Below, piece after piece: positions 36,192 to 48,338 of a stretch of 64,000 bases of DNA (the first letter of the stretch is position 1; every line of letters begins with the position of its first letter). Source of the DNA: Pseudoalteromonas ostreae (GTDB taxonomy: Bacteria; Pseudomonadota; Gammaproteobacteria; Enterobacterales; Alteromonadaceae). Below the pieces are notes generated by a model. That model had not been told where the DNA came from. It did no database searches and saw only the letters and a program-made list of their open reading frames with translations. A program made the translations under genes and the position numbers. Location: the NCBI RefSeq assembly GCF_018069805.1, contig NZ_JAGPYN010000011.1, positions 1-64,000 on the forward strand, given 5' to 3'.

Positions 36192-36888
36192 ACACTTACC
36201 TGCTCGTTTAGGATTAAGCCAACAATTTGATTGTAGCTATCTTGACGATCGCCAAGAGCAATTATTAGTTATTTTGGATCCAAGTTGTTATACCCCTGGC
36301 AAGTTTGAAGAGTTACTGGGATTAGGTTTTCGCCGCAGTGGCGACCAAATTTACCGCCCACACTGCCCAGCTTGCAGCGCATGTAAGTCTGTTCGTGTAT
36401 TAGCTCAGGCATTTTTACCAACAAAATCGCAAAAACGTAAACTTAATAAAGCAAAAAATACCTTTAGCGTGAAATACTCAGATGAACAGCGCCCTGAATA
36501 CTTTGCGTTATACAGTAAATACATTACCGAGCGCCATCAAGGTGGTTCTATGTTCCCACCCGAGCAAAGTCAATTCGACAGCTTTATATTTTGTCACTGG
36601 TTACCCATTATTTTTATTGAATTATGGGATCAAGATAAACTGGTTGCAGTGGCGGTAACTGATTGTATGCATAAGACTGTTTCTGCTATTTATACATTTT
36701 TTGATCCTGATTATGATCACTTCAGTGTTGGCACAGTTATGATTTTAGAGCAGCTTAAATTCGCCAAACAATACGATAAAGAGTTTCTCTATTTAGGCTA
36801 TCAAATTGATGAATGTGCAAAAATGCGTTACAAAACCCAATTTTTACCTGCTCAAAATAGAGTTGCTGAGCAGTGGCTGCCTATTTAA
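36184..36888 (+). CDS. bpt: Aspartate/glutamate leucyltransferase (arginyltransferase family)
   Basis: Bpt transfers leucine to N-terminal Asp/Glu, a second route into the ClpS/ClpAP N-degron pathway. The 234-aa product has the ATE family motif YRPHCPACSACKSVRVL with four Cys near residues 60-70, then FALYSKYITERHQGGSM, DYDHFSVGTVMILEQLKFAK and YLGYQIDECAKMRYKTQF. It overlaps aat, so the two tagging enzymes are co-translated. It has often been annotated as arginyl-tRNA-protein transferase (ate); the leucyl specificity is known for bacterial Bpt. Confidence 0.94.
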   Translation: MTEHLPARLGLSQQFDCSYLDDRQEQLLVILDPSCYTPGKFEELLGLGFRRSGDQIYRPHCPACSACKSVRVLAQAFLPTKSQKRKLNKAKNTFSVKYSDEQRPEYFALYSKYITERHQGGSMFPPEQSQFDSFIFCHWLPIIFIELWDQDKLVAVAVTDCMHKTVSAIYTFFDPDYDHFSVGTVMILEQLKFAKQYDKEFLYLGYQIDECAKMRYKTQFLPAQNRVAEQWLPI

Positions 36889-36960
36889 TTTGCAAAAATG
36901 CCTACAGTGGCTTTACTTATTGGTGTATTTTCGGCAGAATCTGCATCGTTTAACTATTAA

Positions 36961-37197
<237 letters not shown>

Positions 37198-37275
37198 GTT
37201 AGTGCGTTAACGAAATATCAAGTTTTTAGCTAAGTTGTCTGAGTAACTTAGTTACTTTCTACACTAGCTTGAAGC

Positions 37276-37325
37276 GTTTATTAAATGTAATTGAAGGCCG
37301 TTGCTGAGCATTACATTTAATAAAC
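37276..37325. repeat. Perfect 16-bp inverted repeat after infA
   Basis: GTTTATTAAATGTAAT (37276-37291) and ATTACATTTAATAAAC (37310-37325) are exact reverse complements separated by 18 nt. The repeat abuts a second, GC-rich hairpin terminator. Being AT-rich it may form a cruciform or an mRNA 3' stem-loop. Its origin is unknown. Confidence 0.95.
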
Positions 37326-37353
37326 AAAAAGCCCAGCAATTGCTGGGCTTTTT
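37326..37353. terminator. Bidirectional terminator between infA and clpA
   Basis: AAAAAGCCCAGCAATTGCTGGGCTTTTTG is a self-complementary GC-rich stem flanked by A- and T-runs. It can terminate infA (plus) and clpA (minus), the two convergent genes. Confidence 0.9.
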
Positions 37354-37375
37354 GTTGTCTATTTAACAATTACGG

Positions 37376-39640
37376 TTATGCAGGTGTTAAATTCGTTTCA
37401 TAATCAAAACGTAATTTTTTATCTTTGATAAACACTTTCACTGTACCACCATCAATAAGTTCACCAAATAAAATCTCGTTTGCCAACGGCTTTTTCAATT
37501 GCTCTTGGATCACACGGCCCATTGGTCGTGCACCCATTGCTTTATCGTAACCTTTGTCTGCTAACCATTCACGAGCCTTATTAGTCAGCTCCAAGTTAAC
37601 CGATTTTTTATCTAACTGTGCTTGTAGTTCAACAATAAATTTATCAACCACCAGTAGCGTAACATCGCGATCAAGATGATTAAACCAAATAATGTTATCA
37701 AGGCGGTTTCTAAATTCTGGCGAAAATACTTTATTAATTTCACTCATTGCATCATGAGAATGATCTTGATCAGTAAAGCCAATCGACTTACGAACGGTCT
37801 CTTGTACGCCAGCGTTGGTGGTCATCACCACCACAACGTTTCTAAAGTCCGCTTTACGACCGTTATTATCGGTCAGCGTTCCGTGATCCATTACCTGCAA
37901 TAAAATATTGTAGATATCTGAATGAGCTTTCTCTATCTCATCCAGTAATACAACCGAATGTGGATTTTTAATCACCGCCTCAGTTAACAAGCCTCCTTGT
38001 TCAAAACCAACATAACCAGGAGGCGCACCAATTAAACGACTCACCGCGTGACGCTCTACGTACTCAGACATATCAAAGCGGATAAACTCAACACCCATAC
38101 ATTTTGCAAGTTGTTTAGTCACCTCAGTTTTACCTACACCCGTTGGCCCTGCAAACAAGAACGAACCCACTGGTTTATCTTCATTTGATAAACCTGAACG
38201 TGATAAGCGAATGGCCGAGGTTAGTGCATCGATTGATTGATCTTGGCCAAATACCAACATCTTCAAATTACGATCAAGATTTTTAAGGGTCTCTTTATCG
38301 CTTGATGACACACTTTGCTGTGGAATACGCGCCATTTTCGCCACTATCAATTCGATATCTGCCACACCAATGGTTTTTTTGCGCTTAGAGATAGGTTGTA
38401 ATCGTTGACTAGCACCCGCTTCGTCAATTACATCAATAGCTTTATCAGGCAAATGGCGTTCGTTAATGTACTTAGCGCTCAACTCTGCCGCCGCTTTTAA
38501 CGCTTTTTGCGTATAACGAATACCATGATGCTCCTCGTAACGCTCTTTTAAGCCATTAAGAATTTTAGTGGTATCAGCGACACTTGGTTCAAGTACATCA
38601 ATTTTTTGAAAACGACGCACTAAAGCACGGTCTTTTTCAAAGATATTTTTGTACTCGTTATAAGTAGTTGAGCCCATACAGCGTAACTTACCGCTCGAAA
38701 GCAGTGGTTTAAGTAGATTAGAGGCGTCCATAACGCCGCCAGAGGCTGCGCCGGCACCAATTATGGTATGTATCTCATCAATAAACAAAATAGCACCAGG
38801 CTTCGCCTGAAGCTCTTTTAATAATGCTTTAAAACGCTTTTCAAAATCACCACGGTATTTAGTGCCTGCAAGTAATGCCCCCATATCTAACGAGTACACC
38901 ACAGCATCAGCAATCACGTCAGGTACTTGTTCATGCACGATGCGATACGCTAAGCCTTCAGCAATAGCGGTTTTACCCACCCCAGCTTCGCCCACTAATA
39001 ACGGATTATTCTTTTTACGACGACACAGTACTTGCACTGTGCGTTCTACTTCACTATCACGTCCCACCAATGGGTCGATATTCCCTTCACGGGCGAGTAC
39101 ATTCAAATTAGACGTGAAGTTTTCTAATTTACTTGGCTCTTCGCCTTGAACTGCTTGCACTTCTTCATGGATGTCATCAGCATCTTCGCCACCCATGTCA
39201 TCGTCTGCTTTAGTGATACCATGAGATATAAAGTTCACAATATCTAGTCGCGAAATATCAGCTTTTTTCAACAAGTACACTGCTTGGCTTTCTTGTTCAG
39301 AAAAAATAGCCACCAGCACATTCACGCCTGTTACTTCGTTTTTACCTGATGATTGCACATGAAATACCGCGCGTTGTAATACGCGCTGAAAACCAAGTGT
39401 TGGCTGGGTTTCACGTTCTTCTTCTAAATCTGGAATGACTGGAGTGGTCTCATTAATAAACTCTGATAGCTCAACTTTTAATGCTGGCATATCAATCCCG
39501 CAGGCGTGCAGCGCTTCTCCAGCCGATGGATTGTCAAGCAGGGCAAGTAATAGGTGCTCTACAGTCATAAATTCATGGCGACGTGTACGCGCTTCGCGAA
39601 ACGCCGCGTTTAAAGTTAGTTCTAAATCTTTGTTTAGCAT
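37376..39640 (-). CDS. clpA: ATP-dependent Clp protease ATP-binding subunit ClpA
   Basis: ClpA is an AAA+ unfoldase that feeds substrates to ClpP. I start it at 39640 (MLNKDLELTLNAAFREARTRRHEF, 754 aa), matching the family; the 19-residue upstream extension is not credible. Visible parts are the N-domain that binds ClpS (~1-145), AAA module 1 with Walker A GEAGVGKTA and Walker B ILFIDEIHTIIGAG, and AAA module 2 with GPTGVGKTE and VVLLDEIEKAH. The IGF-type ClpP-binding loop is represented by RKSIGFTDQ. It is 69 bp downstream of clpS. Confidence 0.97.
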   Translation of the reverse strand: MLNKDLELTLNAAFREARTRRHEFMTVEHLLLALLDNPSAGEALHACGIDMPALKVELSEFINETTPVIPDLEEERETQPTLGFQRVLQRAVFHVQSSGKNEVTGVNVLVAIFSEQESQAVYLLKKADISRLDIVNFISHGITKADDDMGGEDADDIHEEVQAVQGEEPSKLENFTSNLNVLAREGNIDPLVGRDSEVERTVQVLCRRKKNNPLLVGEAGVGKTAIAEGLAYRIVHEQVPDVIADAVVYSLDMGALLAGTKYRGDFEKRFKALLKELQAKPGAILFIDEIHTIIGAGAASGGVMDASNLLKPLLSSGKLRCMGSTTYNEYKNIFEKDRALVRRFQKIDVLEPSVADTTKILNGLKERYEEHHGIRYTQKALKAAAELSAKYINERHLPDKAIDVIDEAGASQRLQPISKRKKTIGVADIELIVAKMARIPQQSVSSSDKETLKNLDRNLKMLVFGQDQSIDALTSAIRLSRSGLSNEDKPVGSFLFAGPTGVGKTEVTKQLAKCMGVEFIRFDMSEYVERHAVSRLIGAPPGYVGFEQGGLLTEAVIKNPHSVVLLDEIEKAHSDIYNILLQVMDHGTLTDNNGRKADFRNVVVVMTTNAGVQETVRKSIGFTDQDHSHDAMSEINKVFSPEFRNRLDNIIWFNHLDRDVTLLVVDKFIVELQAQLDKKSVNLELTNKAREWLADKGYDKAMGARPMGRVIQEQLKKPLANEILFGELIDGGTVKVFIKDKKLRFDYETNLTPA

Positions 39641-39709
39641 TAGCAACCCCTTACTGAGATAATATTTATATACCGTTGTGATGGGTATTTTGATCACCCT
39701 ACCTTGGTA

Positions 39710-40027
39710 TTATTCCTGCTCACAACTACATAGCAGTGGATGCTCGTTATCTCTTGCATAACGGTTAACTTGTTCAACTTTGGTATACGCTACGTCTGCG
39801 GTATAAACCCCGCAAATTGCGCGACCATTTTGATGAACCTGCAGCATCACATCTGTTGCTCTATCGCTATCCATGTTAAAAAACGTCGTTAGTACTTCTA
39901 TCACAAAGTCCATTGGCGTGTAATCATCATTATTTAAAATGACTTTATATCTTCGCGGTGGTTGCAGTTTTTGCTTCTCACTATCGCGAACCGTATCTAA
40001 AACATCTGAATCTTTCATGCCACTCAT
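39710..40027 (-). CDS. clpS: ATP-dependent Clp protease adaptor ClpS
   Basis: ClpS recognises N-degron residues (Leu, Phe, Tyr, Trp) and delivers the proteins to ClpAP. The 105-aa product has the flexible N-terminus followed by [26 protein letters not shown], which contains the conserved Asn-Asp-Asp-Tyr substrate pocket, and [23 protein letters not shown]. It is cotranscribed with clpA and divergent from cspD, the conserved order of enteric and marine gammaproteobacteria. Confidence 0.97.
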   Translation of the reverse strand: MSGMKDSDVLDTVRDSEKQKLQPPRRYKVILNNDDYTPMDFVIEVLTTFFNMDSDRATDVMLQVHQNGRAICGVYTADVAYTKVEQVNRYARDNEHPLLCSCEQE

Positions 40028-40227
40028 AATTAAATATAGTCTTGTCTTTGGTACTCAAGCAAACTTGAATAAAAAATAAATTAAATGTAAAAAAAATAGT
40101 TTAAAACACTTGACTGATCGGCGAAATAAACTACAGTCAATTGTAGATTGATTAAACCTTAGTCAGTCTATCAAACTATACGGTTTAGAATAACTAAATT
40201 AGTCAACTTATAGAAGGATGTAGAAGT

Positions 40228-40443
40228 ATGGCTTGTGGTAAAGTCAAATGGTTCAATAACGCCAAAGGTTTTGGTTTCATCGTAGAAGACGGCTGCGAGA
40301 ATGACATATTCGCCCATTACTCAACGATTGTAATGGACGGTTATAAAACCCTTAAAGCTGGTCAAGATGTAACATTCGAATTGCAGCAAGGTCCAAAAGG
40401 CATGCATGCGACTAATATAGCGCCTAACGAAGAGTTAGTGTAG
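40228..40443 (+). CDS. cspD: Cold shock-like protein CspD
   Basis: This 71-aa cold shock domain protein has the RNP1-like KGFGFIVEDG and the RNP2-like DIFAHYS. The tail and its position opposite clpS point to CspD, a stationary-phase single-strand-binding inhibitor of replication in E. coli. AGAAGGATG upstream gives a good ribosome site. A stem AAGCGAG/CTCGCTT lies at 40463-40491 after the stop, without a T-run. Confidence 0.93.
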   Translation: MACGKVKWFNNAKGFGFIVEDGCENDIFAHYSTIVMDGYKTLKAGQDVTFELQQGPKGMHATNIAPNEELV

Positions 40444-43123
<2,680 letters not shown>

Positions 43124-43140
43124 ATCAGTTAAATGAATGA

Positions 43141-43166
43141 AAAGGCGCTCATAGAGCGCCTTTTTT
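43141..43166 (+). terminator. Terminator of idh
   Basis: AGGCGCTC-ATA-GAGCGCCT with a T-run, 18 bp after the idh stop. Confidence 0.9.
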
Positions 43167-43175
43167 GTGCCTAAG

Positions 43176-43204
43176 AAAAAGGCCGCTAATGCGGCCTTTT
43201 AAAT
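43176..43204 (-). terminator. Terminator of the amidohydrolase pair
   Basis: GGCCGC-TAAT-GCGGCC is flanked by A and T tracts. Read on the minus strand it follows the 413-aa amidohydrolase gene and ends in TTTTTC. It lies back to back with the idh terminator. Confidence 0.8.
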
Positions 43205-43218
43205 TCAACTTTAAAAGT

Positions 43219-44460
43219 TTATTTTGTGTACGCGCGTGGCATGTTCGACTCTGTTGTATAGCGCTCACGCAGTTTATCTTGGCGAGATTCAGTACTAACC
43301 TCAACCCCATTAATAAACATTTTATTCACGTGACTGCTCAGCTCAAACGGGTCGTTACTCCACATAACAACATCAGCGGCTTTTCCTACTTCTAGGCTAC
43401 CGGCATTAATACCAAATACATCAGCCACATTCGAAGTCATGGCCTTTAACGCGCCTTGTTGGCTCATACCGTAAGACACTGCGTTACCGGCATCGTAGCG
43501 AAGCTGGTAAACATTGTGACTGGCATCGCCACCCACAGTTAATAGCACTTTAACACCGGCTTTTTCTAATATGCCGGCATTATTTAAGCTTGCATGCAAT
43601 GAATCGAAGCTGCCTGGTAAATTATCCATTGCACTAATGATCACAGGAATGCCTGCTTTAGCGATGCGATCTTTAACTACAACGGCATCTTGAGCGCCAT
43701 TAAGGACAATGTTTACGCCAAACTGCTGTTTCACTTTTATTAGTTCAACAATATCAGCCGAACGCGACACACTAATTAGTAATGGCATATCGCCTTTTAG
43801 TACTTTAGCCATTATGGTGTCTTCAGCACTTGGCTTAGCGTCGTCTTTTTTGGCTTCTTTACTTGCTTTAGTTTGATGCTCATCTAACTTATTGATAAGT
43901 GTTTGCAAGGTAAATGCACGAGAGCCTTTGCTGCGTTCACCCAAATGAACCACTAATGCTGCTTGCTTTTTATTTACGCTTTCGAAGCTACCACTTAAAT
44001 CAACAACACTTGCAAGGCCTGCAAATATGCCGTCACCAACGTAAGGGGTGATCAAATCGCGAGTAATACCGCCTTTACGTGCATAAGGAATTAAGCTTGA
44101 ACGAGGATTAAATGCCAAGCTTGCATCAAAATCGATACCCGCTTTGTCTTCTCCTGCATCGCGAGAACCGGCAACCGCACCTACTTCAACTAAGCCAAGC
44201 TGGTTTACACTGGCGATAAAACCTGGGGTCACTATTTGACCTTGAGCATCAATAACTTTGTCAACTTTAAAATCGTTAGGGTTAATGGCAGTGATTTTGC
44301 CATCATTCATAACTATGCTAGCTCCTTCTAATACACCTTGATCTGAAGATGTATGCAAAGTTGCATTAATAATTGCCAGTGACTCTGCGCTCACGGTACC
44401 CGATACTAATAGCCCTGCAGCAACCAGAGAAAGCGAAAACGAACGTGATAATTTTTTCAT
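43219..44460 (-). CDS. Amidohydrolase-family protein lacking the HxH metal motif
   Basis: This 413-aa exported protein (signal peptide ~1-25, ending TVSA-ESLA) has amidohydrolase superfamily architecture. The N-terminal beta sandwich ends in DAQGQIVTPG, a TIM-barrel-like middle follows, and the C-terminal GINAGSLEVGKAADVVMWSNDPFELSS segment is diagnostic. The beta1 motif that should read xDxHxH is FIASVNQ at ~81-87, and other metal ligands are not evident, so it is probably catalytically dead. It lies 12 bp after a second, apparently active amidohydrolase gene and may act as its partner subunit. Confidence 0.82.
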   Translation of the reverse strand: MKKLSRSFSLSLVAAGLLVSGTVSAESLAIINATLHTSSDQGVLEGASIVMNDGKITAINPNDFKVDKVIDAQGQIVTPGFIASVNQLGLVEVGAVAGSRDAGEDKAGIDFDASLAFNPRSSLIPYARKGGITRDLITPYVGDGIFAGLASVVDLSGSFESVNKKQAALVVHLGERSKGSRAFTLQTLINKLDEHQTKASKEAKKDDAKPSAEDTIMAKVLKGDMPLLISVSRSADIVELIKVKQQFGVNIVLNGAQDAVVVKDRIAKAGIPVIISAMDNLPGSFDSLHASLNNAGILEKAGVKVLLTVGGDASHNVYQLRYDAGNAVSYGMSQQGALKAMTSNVADVFGINAGSLEVGKAADVVMWSNDPFELSSHVNKMFINGVEVSTESRQDKLRERYTTESNMPRAYTK

Positions 44461-44472
44461 TCTGGGTGCTCC

Positions 44473-45858
44473 TTATTGTTGACCTAACATAAAATCACTT
44501 TGTGCTTGGAATGCGCTATCGTTTCTATCGTAAACTTTTGCACCATCAACAAACACTTGCTCTGCTTTTGCATAAACACTAAACGGGCTTTGATTCCAAA
44601 TAACCACATCAGCTTGTTTGCCTGCTTCAAGTGAGCCTGTTTTATCTTCAATACCTAACGATTTAGCGGCGTTAGCTGTGATCCACTTAATTGCATGCTG
44701 TTCAGAGATATTAAACCCATTGTCGTTGGCGCGGTACATTACTTTGCCTGCTTCTTGGTTTAAGCGCTGGATAGTGAGATCAGAGTCTGAATGCACAACA
44801 GCACAAGAATTTTTAACCGCATCAACAATCGCTACGTTCTCTTGAACCATGTCGTAAGCTTCCATTTTAAAGCCCCACCAATCAGGCCAAAGCGCAGCGC
44901 ATGAGCCATTTTCAGCGAGTAAATCAGCAATTTTGTATGCTTCAATACCGTGATGGAAAGTACCTGCGTGATAACCAAACTCTTTTGACAGGTCGATCAT
45001 CATTGCCATTTCTTCTGCTTTGTAACAATGATTGTGGATCCTAACTTCGCCCTCTAATACGCCACGCAATGTATCGTATTTAATATCACGATGCGGTACT
45101 TCTGGGTTTTTGCCTGCTGCATAATCTGTATCGTATTTATCCCACGCACGTTTATATTCAACGGCGCCTATCCAAGCCTCGCGATAACCAGCCATATTAC
45201 CCATTCGTGTTGATGGTAATACTCCTTTACGCCCGTAAACACGCTTAGGGTTTTCACCACAGGCCATTTTTAAACCATACGGTGCGTCAGGGAACTTCAT
45301 ACCTTGCATAGTATGCGCTGGTACATTTTTTAGAGTTACACCACGACCACCAAATAAATTGGCTGAGCCGGGTAAAATTTGTAATGCGGTAATACCGCCT
45401 TCACGCGCACGGTTAAAGCCTGGATCTTGTGGCCAAACCGAATGTTCAACCCATACTTCAGCTGTGTTCGGGCTGGTCATTTCATTGCCATCTTGGTGAG
45501 ATTCAACTGACGGGCTTGGGTAAGCTCCTAAGTGTGAATGCACATCAATTAAGCCTGGGGTTACCCATTTACCTTGTGCATCTATGGTGAGATCTGCTTG
45601 TGCAGTAAGGTCTTTACCAACTTGTTGCACTTTACCGTCGACGAGTAATACATCAGCTTCTTCTAAACGCTCGCCAGTGCCTGTTAAAACAGTTGCGTTG
45701 GTGATTAAAGTTGTCGTTGATTTAAGTGCTTTGTAGGTACTTGGGTATGGATTTTTATTAATGGTTACTTTTTCGTCTTGTGGGCTGTTGTCTTGGCAGC
45801 CGGCAATCGCCACACCAAGTGCAACAACCAACAATGAAGGAGCAAATTTTTGCATCAT
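44473..45858 (-). CDS. Amidohydrolase-family lipoprotein (imidazolonepropionase-like)
   Basis: This 461-aa predicted lipoprotein has lipobox VAIAGC with acylated Cys21. The amidohydrolase motifs look complete: WVTPGLIDVHSHLG (HxH at 107-109), RIHNHCYKAEEM, YHAGTFHHGIEAYKIAD, AVVHSDSDLT and the closing GSLEAGKQADVVIWNQSPFSVYA. The family hydrolyses C-N bonds in cyclic amides or peptides; this secreted subgroup has no agreed substrate that I can name. It is the first gene of the pair. No transporter or regulator is adjacent. Confidence 0.85.
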   Translation of the reverse strand: MMQKFAPSLLVVALGVAIAGCQDNSPQDEKVTINKNPYPSTYKALKSTTTLITNATVLTGTGERLEEADVLLVDGKVQQVGKDLTAQADLTIDAQGKWVTPGLIDVHSHLGAYPSPSVESHQDGNEMTSPNTAEVWVEHSVWPQDPGFNRAREGGITALQILPGSANLFGGRGVTLKNVPAHTMQGMKFPDAPYGLKMACGENPKRVYGRKGVLPSTRMGNMAGYREAWIGAVEYKRAWDKYDTDYAAGKNPEVPHRDIKYDTLRGVLEGEVRIHNHCYKAEEMAMMIDLSKEFGYHAGTFHHGIEAYKIADLLAENGSCAALWPDWWGFKMEAYDMVQENVAIVDAVKNSCAVVHSDSDLTIQRLNQEAGKVMYRANDNGFNISEQHAIKWITANAAKSLGIEDKTGSLEAGKQADVVIWNQSPFSVYAKAEQVFVDGAKVYDRNDSAFQAQSDFMLGQQ

Positions 45859-45951
45859 GTTAGTCTCTGTTGTTGTTTTTTTGTTACTTTATATAAACAC
45901 ACAACATAAAGCTAAAAAATCAGCTAGAGCTGCATTTATATAAGATGAATG

Positions 45952-46737
45952 TTATTTCTTAATATAATTGTTATACAGTTGCTCAAGTGCAGCTTCCGTT
46001 GTCAAACTTGGATCTTTACTAATAAAATGCTTAACAGTTCGAGTAACAAAGTCTGAATTTTGTTTATGCAATTTTGAAAAATCCTTAATTAGGCAGTCGC
46101 CATCTTTAGCGGCTGTCACTTTATCATGACGATGACGATACTGACTCAAGGCTTTATTAAAATCACCTTGGTAGTCTTCTACTAAAATTTTATAAAAATC
46201 ACTTTTTTGTACGTTTAATTCGCTAATACAATAATTTAAAGCTTCTTTAAAATCAGTAAAAATGGCGCCTTCAACATCAAACTCAGCCGTTTTTTCGCGA
46301 ACTGTTACTTTCGCTTCTTCTGTTGCATAATTAAAACCACTAAATGCTAAACGTTCAGCGGCCTCAGCACCTAATCTCATTCCCGCTTTAATGCTATGTG
46401 CAAACTCATCACTCATATCGCTAAGTTCATTCTCATGCCACATATTATAAACCCGCAGTGGTTTAGCATATTTAGCACCGAGTTTGTTTTTTAACTTAGT
46501 AAAGCGTTCATCAATGGTCATTAAGCGCTCGTTATGCAATATTGCATAACATTCATAGCACGCTGGAATACTAATAAACTCAGCTTCTTCACCTAAATCA
46601 ATAATGCTTTGTAGCATATGCAATGGCGGGCAATGATCGCGCTCAGTCGCTTCACAGCCACAATAAAAGCAACGGTTAAAATTATGCTGTTCACAGGCGT
46701 ATGCTTGCTGATAATAACTCGCCAATGTTTTACTCAC
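45952..46737 (-). CDS. Uncharacterised protein with HNH-like zinc/nuclease N-terminus
   Basis: This 261-aa soluble protein starts at a GTG with AGGAG upstream. The N-terminal part holds CFYCGCEATERDHCPPLHM, then CYECYAILHNERLMTIDERFTKLKNKL. The Cys-x2-Cys, Asp-His-x2-Pro and second Cys-x2-Cys followed by Asn match the HNH endonuclease/zinc fold pattern. The C-terminal two thirds are helical and I do not recognise them. No methyltransferase or phage gene is adjacent, so a nuclease role in defence or repair is only a possibility. Confidence 0.7.
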   Translation of the reverse strand: MSKTLASYYQQAYACEQHNFNRCFYCGCEATERDHCPPLHMLQSIIDLGEEAEFISIPACYECYAILHNERLMTIDERFTKLKNKLGAKYAKPLRVYNMWHENELSDMSDEFAHSIKAGMRLGAEAAERLAFSGFNYATEEAKVTVREKTAEFDVEGAIFTDFKEALNYCISELNVQKSDFYKILVEDYQGDFNKALSQYRHRHDKVTAAKDGDCLIKDFSKLHKQNSDFVTRTVKHFISKDPSLTTEAALEQLYNNYIKK

Positions 46738-47088
46738 AGAGTCTCCTAATAGACAGGTATTTTGATAATCAAGACGATCATAACAGGGTTGAAGAATATG
46801 TCAGCAATACAGTGCTACAAAGTGCAATGACTCTAAAGTAAATAGAATGTAAAGCCTATGAGGTAGATTAAAAAACAACCAAAAACAATAAAAGAAGTGA
46901 AAAATAATTTGTTTGAAATATGTCAAAAAACACACATTAAGTCATTTATTATCAAATAGTTAGTTATTATCAAACACATCCACACACAGTGTTACATCTT
47001 GTCGATTTTCATTTACAGCTTTATTTAAAAATAAAGCTAATATTTAACTCGTCAACTAGCAGACATATCAAACCACTGGAGAATGATG
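46738..47088. other. Non-coding gap between divergent genes
   Basis: No gene is seen. The sequence is AT-rich, with a direct repeat of TTATTATCAAA (around 46946 and 46966). GGAG at 47078-47081 is the ribosome binding site of the next gene. Promoters for both flanking genes should lie here, but I cannot place them. Confidence 0.4.
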
Positions 47089-47454
47089 ATGAATACTTTA
47101 ACAACTACACTTTGTACAACGTTACTTTTAAGCTCAGCAGCACTTACTACAGCCAATACTGAAGCAGCACAATTTGTTGCAGCTGATAATAGCCCTGGCA
47201 CTCAAGTTTGTATGGCTGTGAGCTCCAATAAACGTTTGCAGCTTTACGCAACAATGAAAGACTTACGTATTAGCAAAACAACCGTAACCAATAAACTACG
47301 TTGTAACGACATGAGCATCGCAAAATTTGCAGGGGCTTACGGCCTCAATAAAACGGCAAAATACTTAGGAATTGAAACGGCTACTGGTACGTCAATTCAA
47401 GACTTAGCAAAATTAGAACAACAAACAATTATGGTTATTGCAGGTTCTAAATAG
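47089..47454 (+). CDS. DUF3718 family periplasmic protein
   Basis: This 121-aa secreted protein has a signal peptide (~1-27, MNTLTTTLCTTLLLSSAAL...) and a DUF3718-type domain: AAQFVAADNSPGTQVCMAVSSN, then LRCNDMSIAKFAGAYGLNKTAKYLG. Two conserved Cys probably form a disulfide. Function unknown. Of three consecutive ATGs (47083, 47086, 47089) the last has the best distance from GGAG. Confidence 0.8.
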   Translation: MNTLTTTLCTTLLLSSAALTTANTEAAQFVAADNSPGTQVCMAVSSNKRLQLYATMKDLRISKTTVTNKLRCNDMSIAKFAGAYGLNKTAKYLGIETATGTSIQDLAKLEQQTIMVIAGSK

Positions 47455-47473
47455 CATGCTTAAATACTATTAA

Positions 47474-47504
47474 TTTAAGCTGGCGACTCGTTGGCCAGCT
47501 TAAA
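47474..47504. terminator. Hairpin between convergent DUF3718 and DUF445 genes
   Basis: TTTAAGCTGGC (47474-47484) and GCCAGCTTAAA (47494-47504) form a perfect 11-bp stem with a 9-nt loop. Tails are only weakly T-rich, but its place between two convergent stops supports a bidirectional terminator. Confidence 0.65.
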
Positions 47505-47511
47505 AACTAAT

Positions 47512-48207
47512 TTATATGATTGCAGCAATCAGACCAAACAAACCACCAAATACTCCGCCCCACACAACTAGCCAGCCCAAATGCTCTCTGATCATGGTTT
47601 GCATAATATCCTTCACCATTTTTGGGGTCAGTTCATTTAAGCGATCATCGACTAGGCCTGACACAGTCGTAAATAATGAATCACTTGCCAGGCTGGTTTT
47701 TGTAAGCTTACTATTGACCAGAGTCTTAAATTCATCGGTTTGACTCATAACAATCAATGAATCACGCATTTTTTCTATAAAAGATTCACGCATTGGCTCT
47801 ACAGCAGCACTGCCACCAATCATGGCTAGCATACTGCCAAATTGAGAGTGTTCTATAACATCTAAAAGCGTGTCAAATGCTGGGTTTAAGTCAACTTCAC
47901 TGATCACTGGTTGCAAATCAATATCGATGGCTTTATTGCCAAGTAGTTGTGATATTTTTTGCTCTGAAAAAAACTCGGTTAAAATAAGGTTTTTTATCGC
48001 CACTTTCAACCCTGCAAACTTCAACTGGATAACCCCAGATCCATATAATAAAGGTACTTTCTCAAATAACATATGCACTGCGAGTAAATTAGTCACTGCA
48101 CCTGAGAGTGCAAATAAGCCGATTGACAGTACAATTGCTTGGTCAAATAGAAAACCTGTCACCACTAAAATCCCGGCAATTACATTGGTAATAAGGCTTT
48201 TATTCAT
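47512..48207 (-). CDS. DUF445 family membrane protein
   Basis: This 231-aa inner-membrane protein has two N-terminal hydrophobic helices (MNKSLITNVIAGILVVTGFLFDQAIVLSIGLFALSGAVTNLLAVHMLF) and one at the C-terminus (WLVVWGGVFGGLFGLIAAII). The phrase GAVTNLLAVHMLFEKVPLLYGSGVI is typical of DUF445 (YheB/YjiN-like) proteins. Function unknown. I start at 48207 because GGAGAGA lies directly upstream; a four-residue extension is possible. Confidence 0.85.
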   Translation of the reverse strand: MNKSLITNVIAGILVVTGFLFDQAIVLSIGLFALSGAVTNLLAVHMLFEKVPLLYGSGVIQLKFAGLKVAIKNLILTEFFSEQKISQLLGNKAIDIDLQPVISEVDLNPAFDTLLDVIEHSQFGSMLAMIGGSAAVEPMRESFIEKMRDSLIVMSQTDEFKTLVNSKLTKTSLASDSLFTTVSGLVDDRLNELTPKMVKDIMQTMIREHLGWLVVWGGVFGGLFGLIAAII

Positions 48208-48338
48208 TATTCTCTCCACTTGGTTGTTCCATAAAGCTAAGCACGCGCTTATAAAACATTAATTTTACTCTCAAGAGTTTGTTTATTTAACTACTTTTTG
48301 CCATAGTTTAGTTATCTGTATAAAAGGTAAACAATGCT

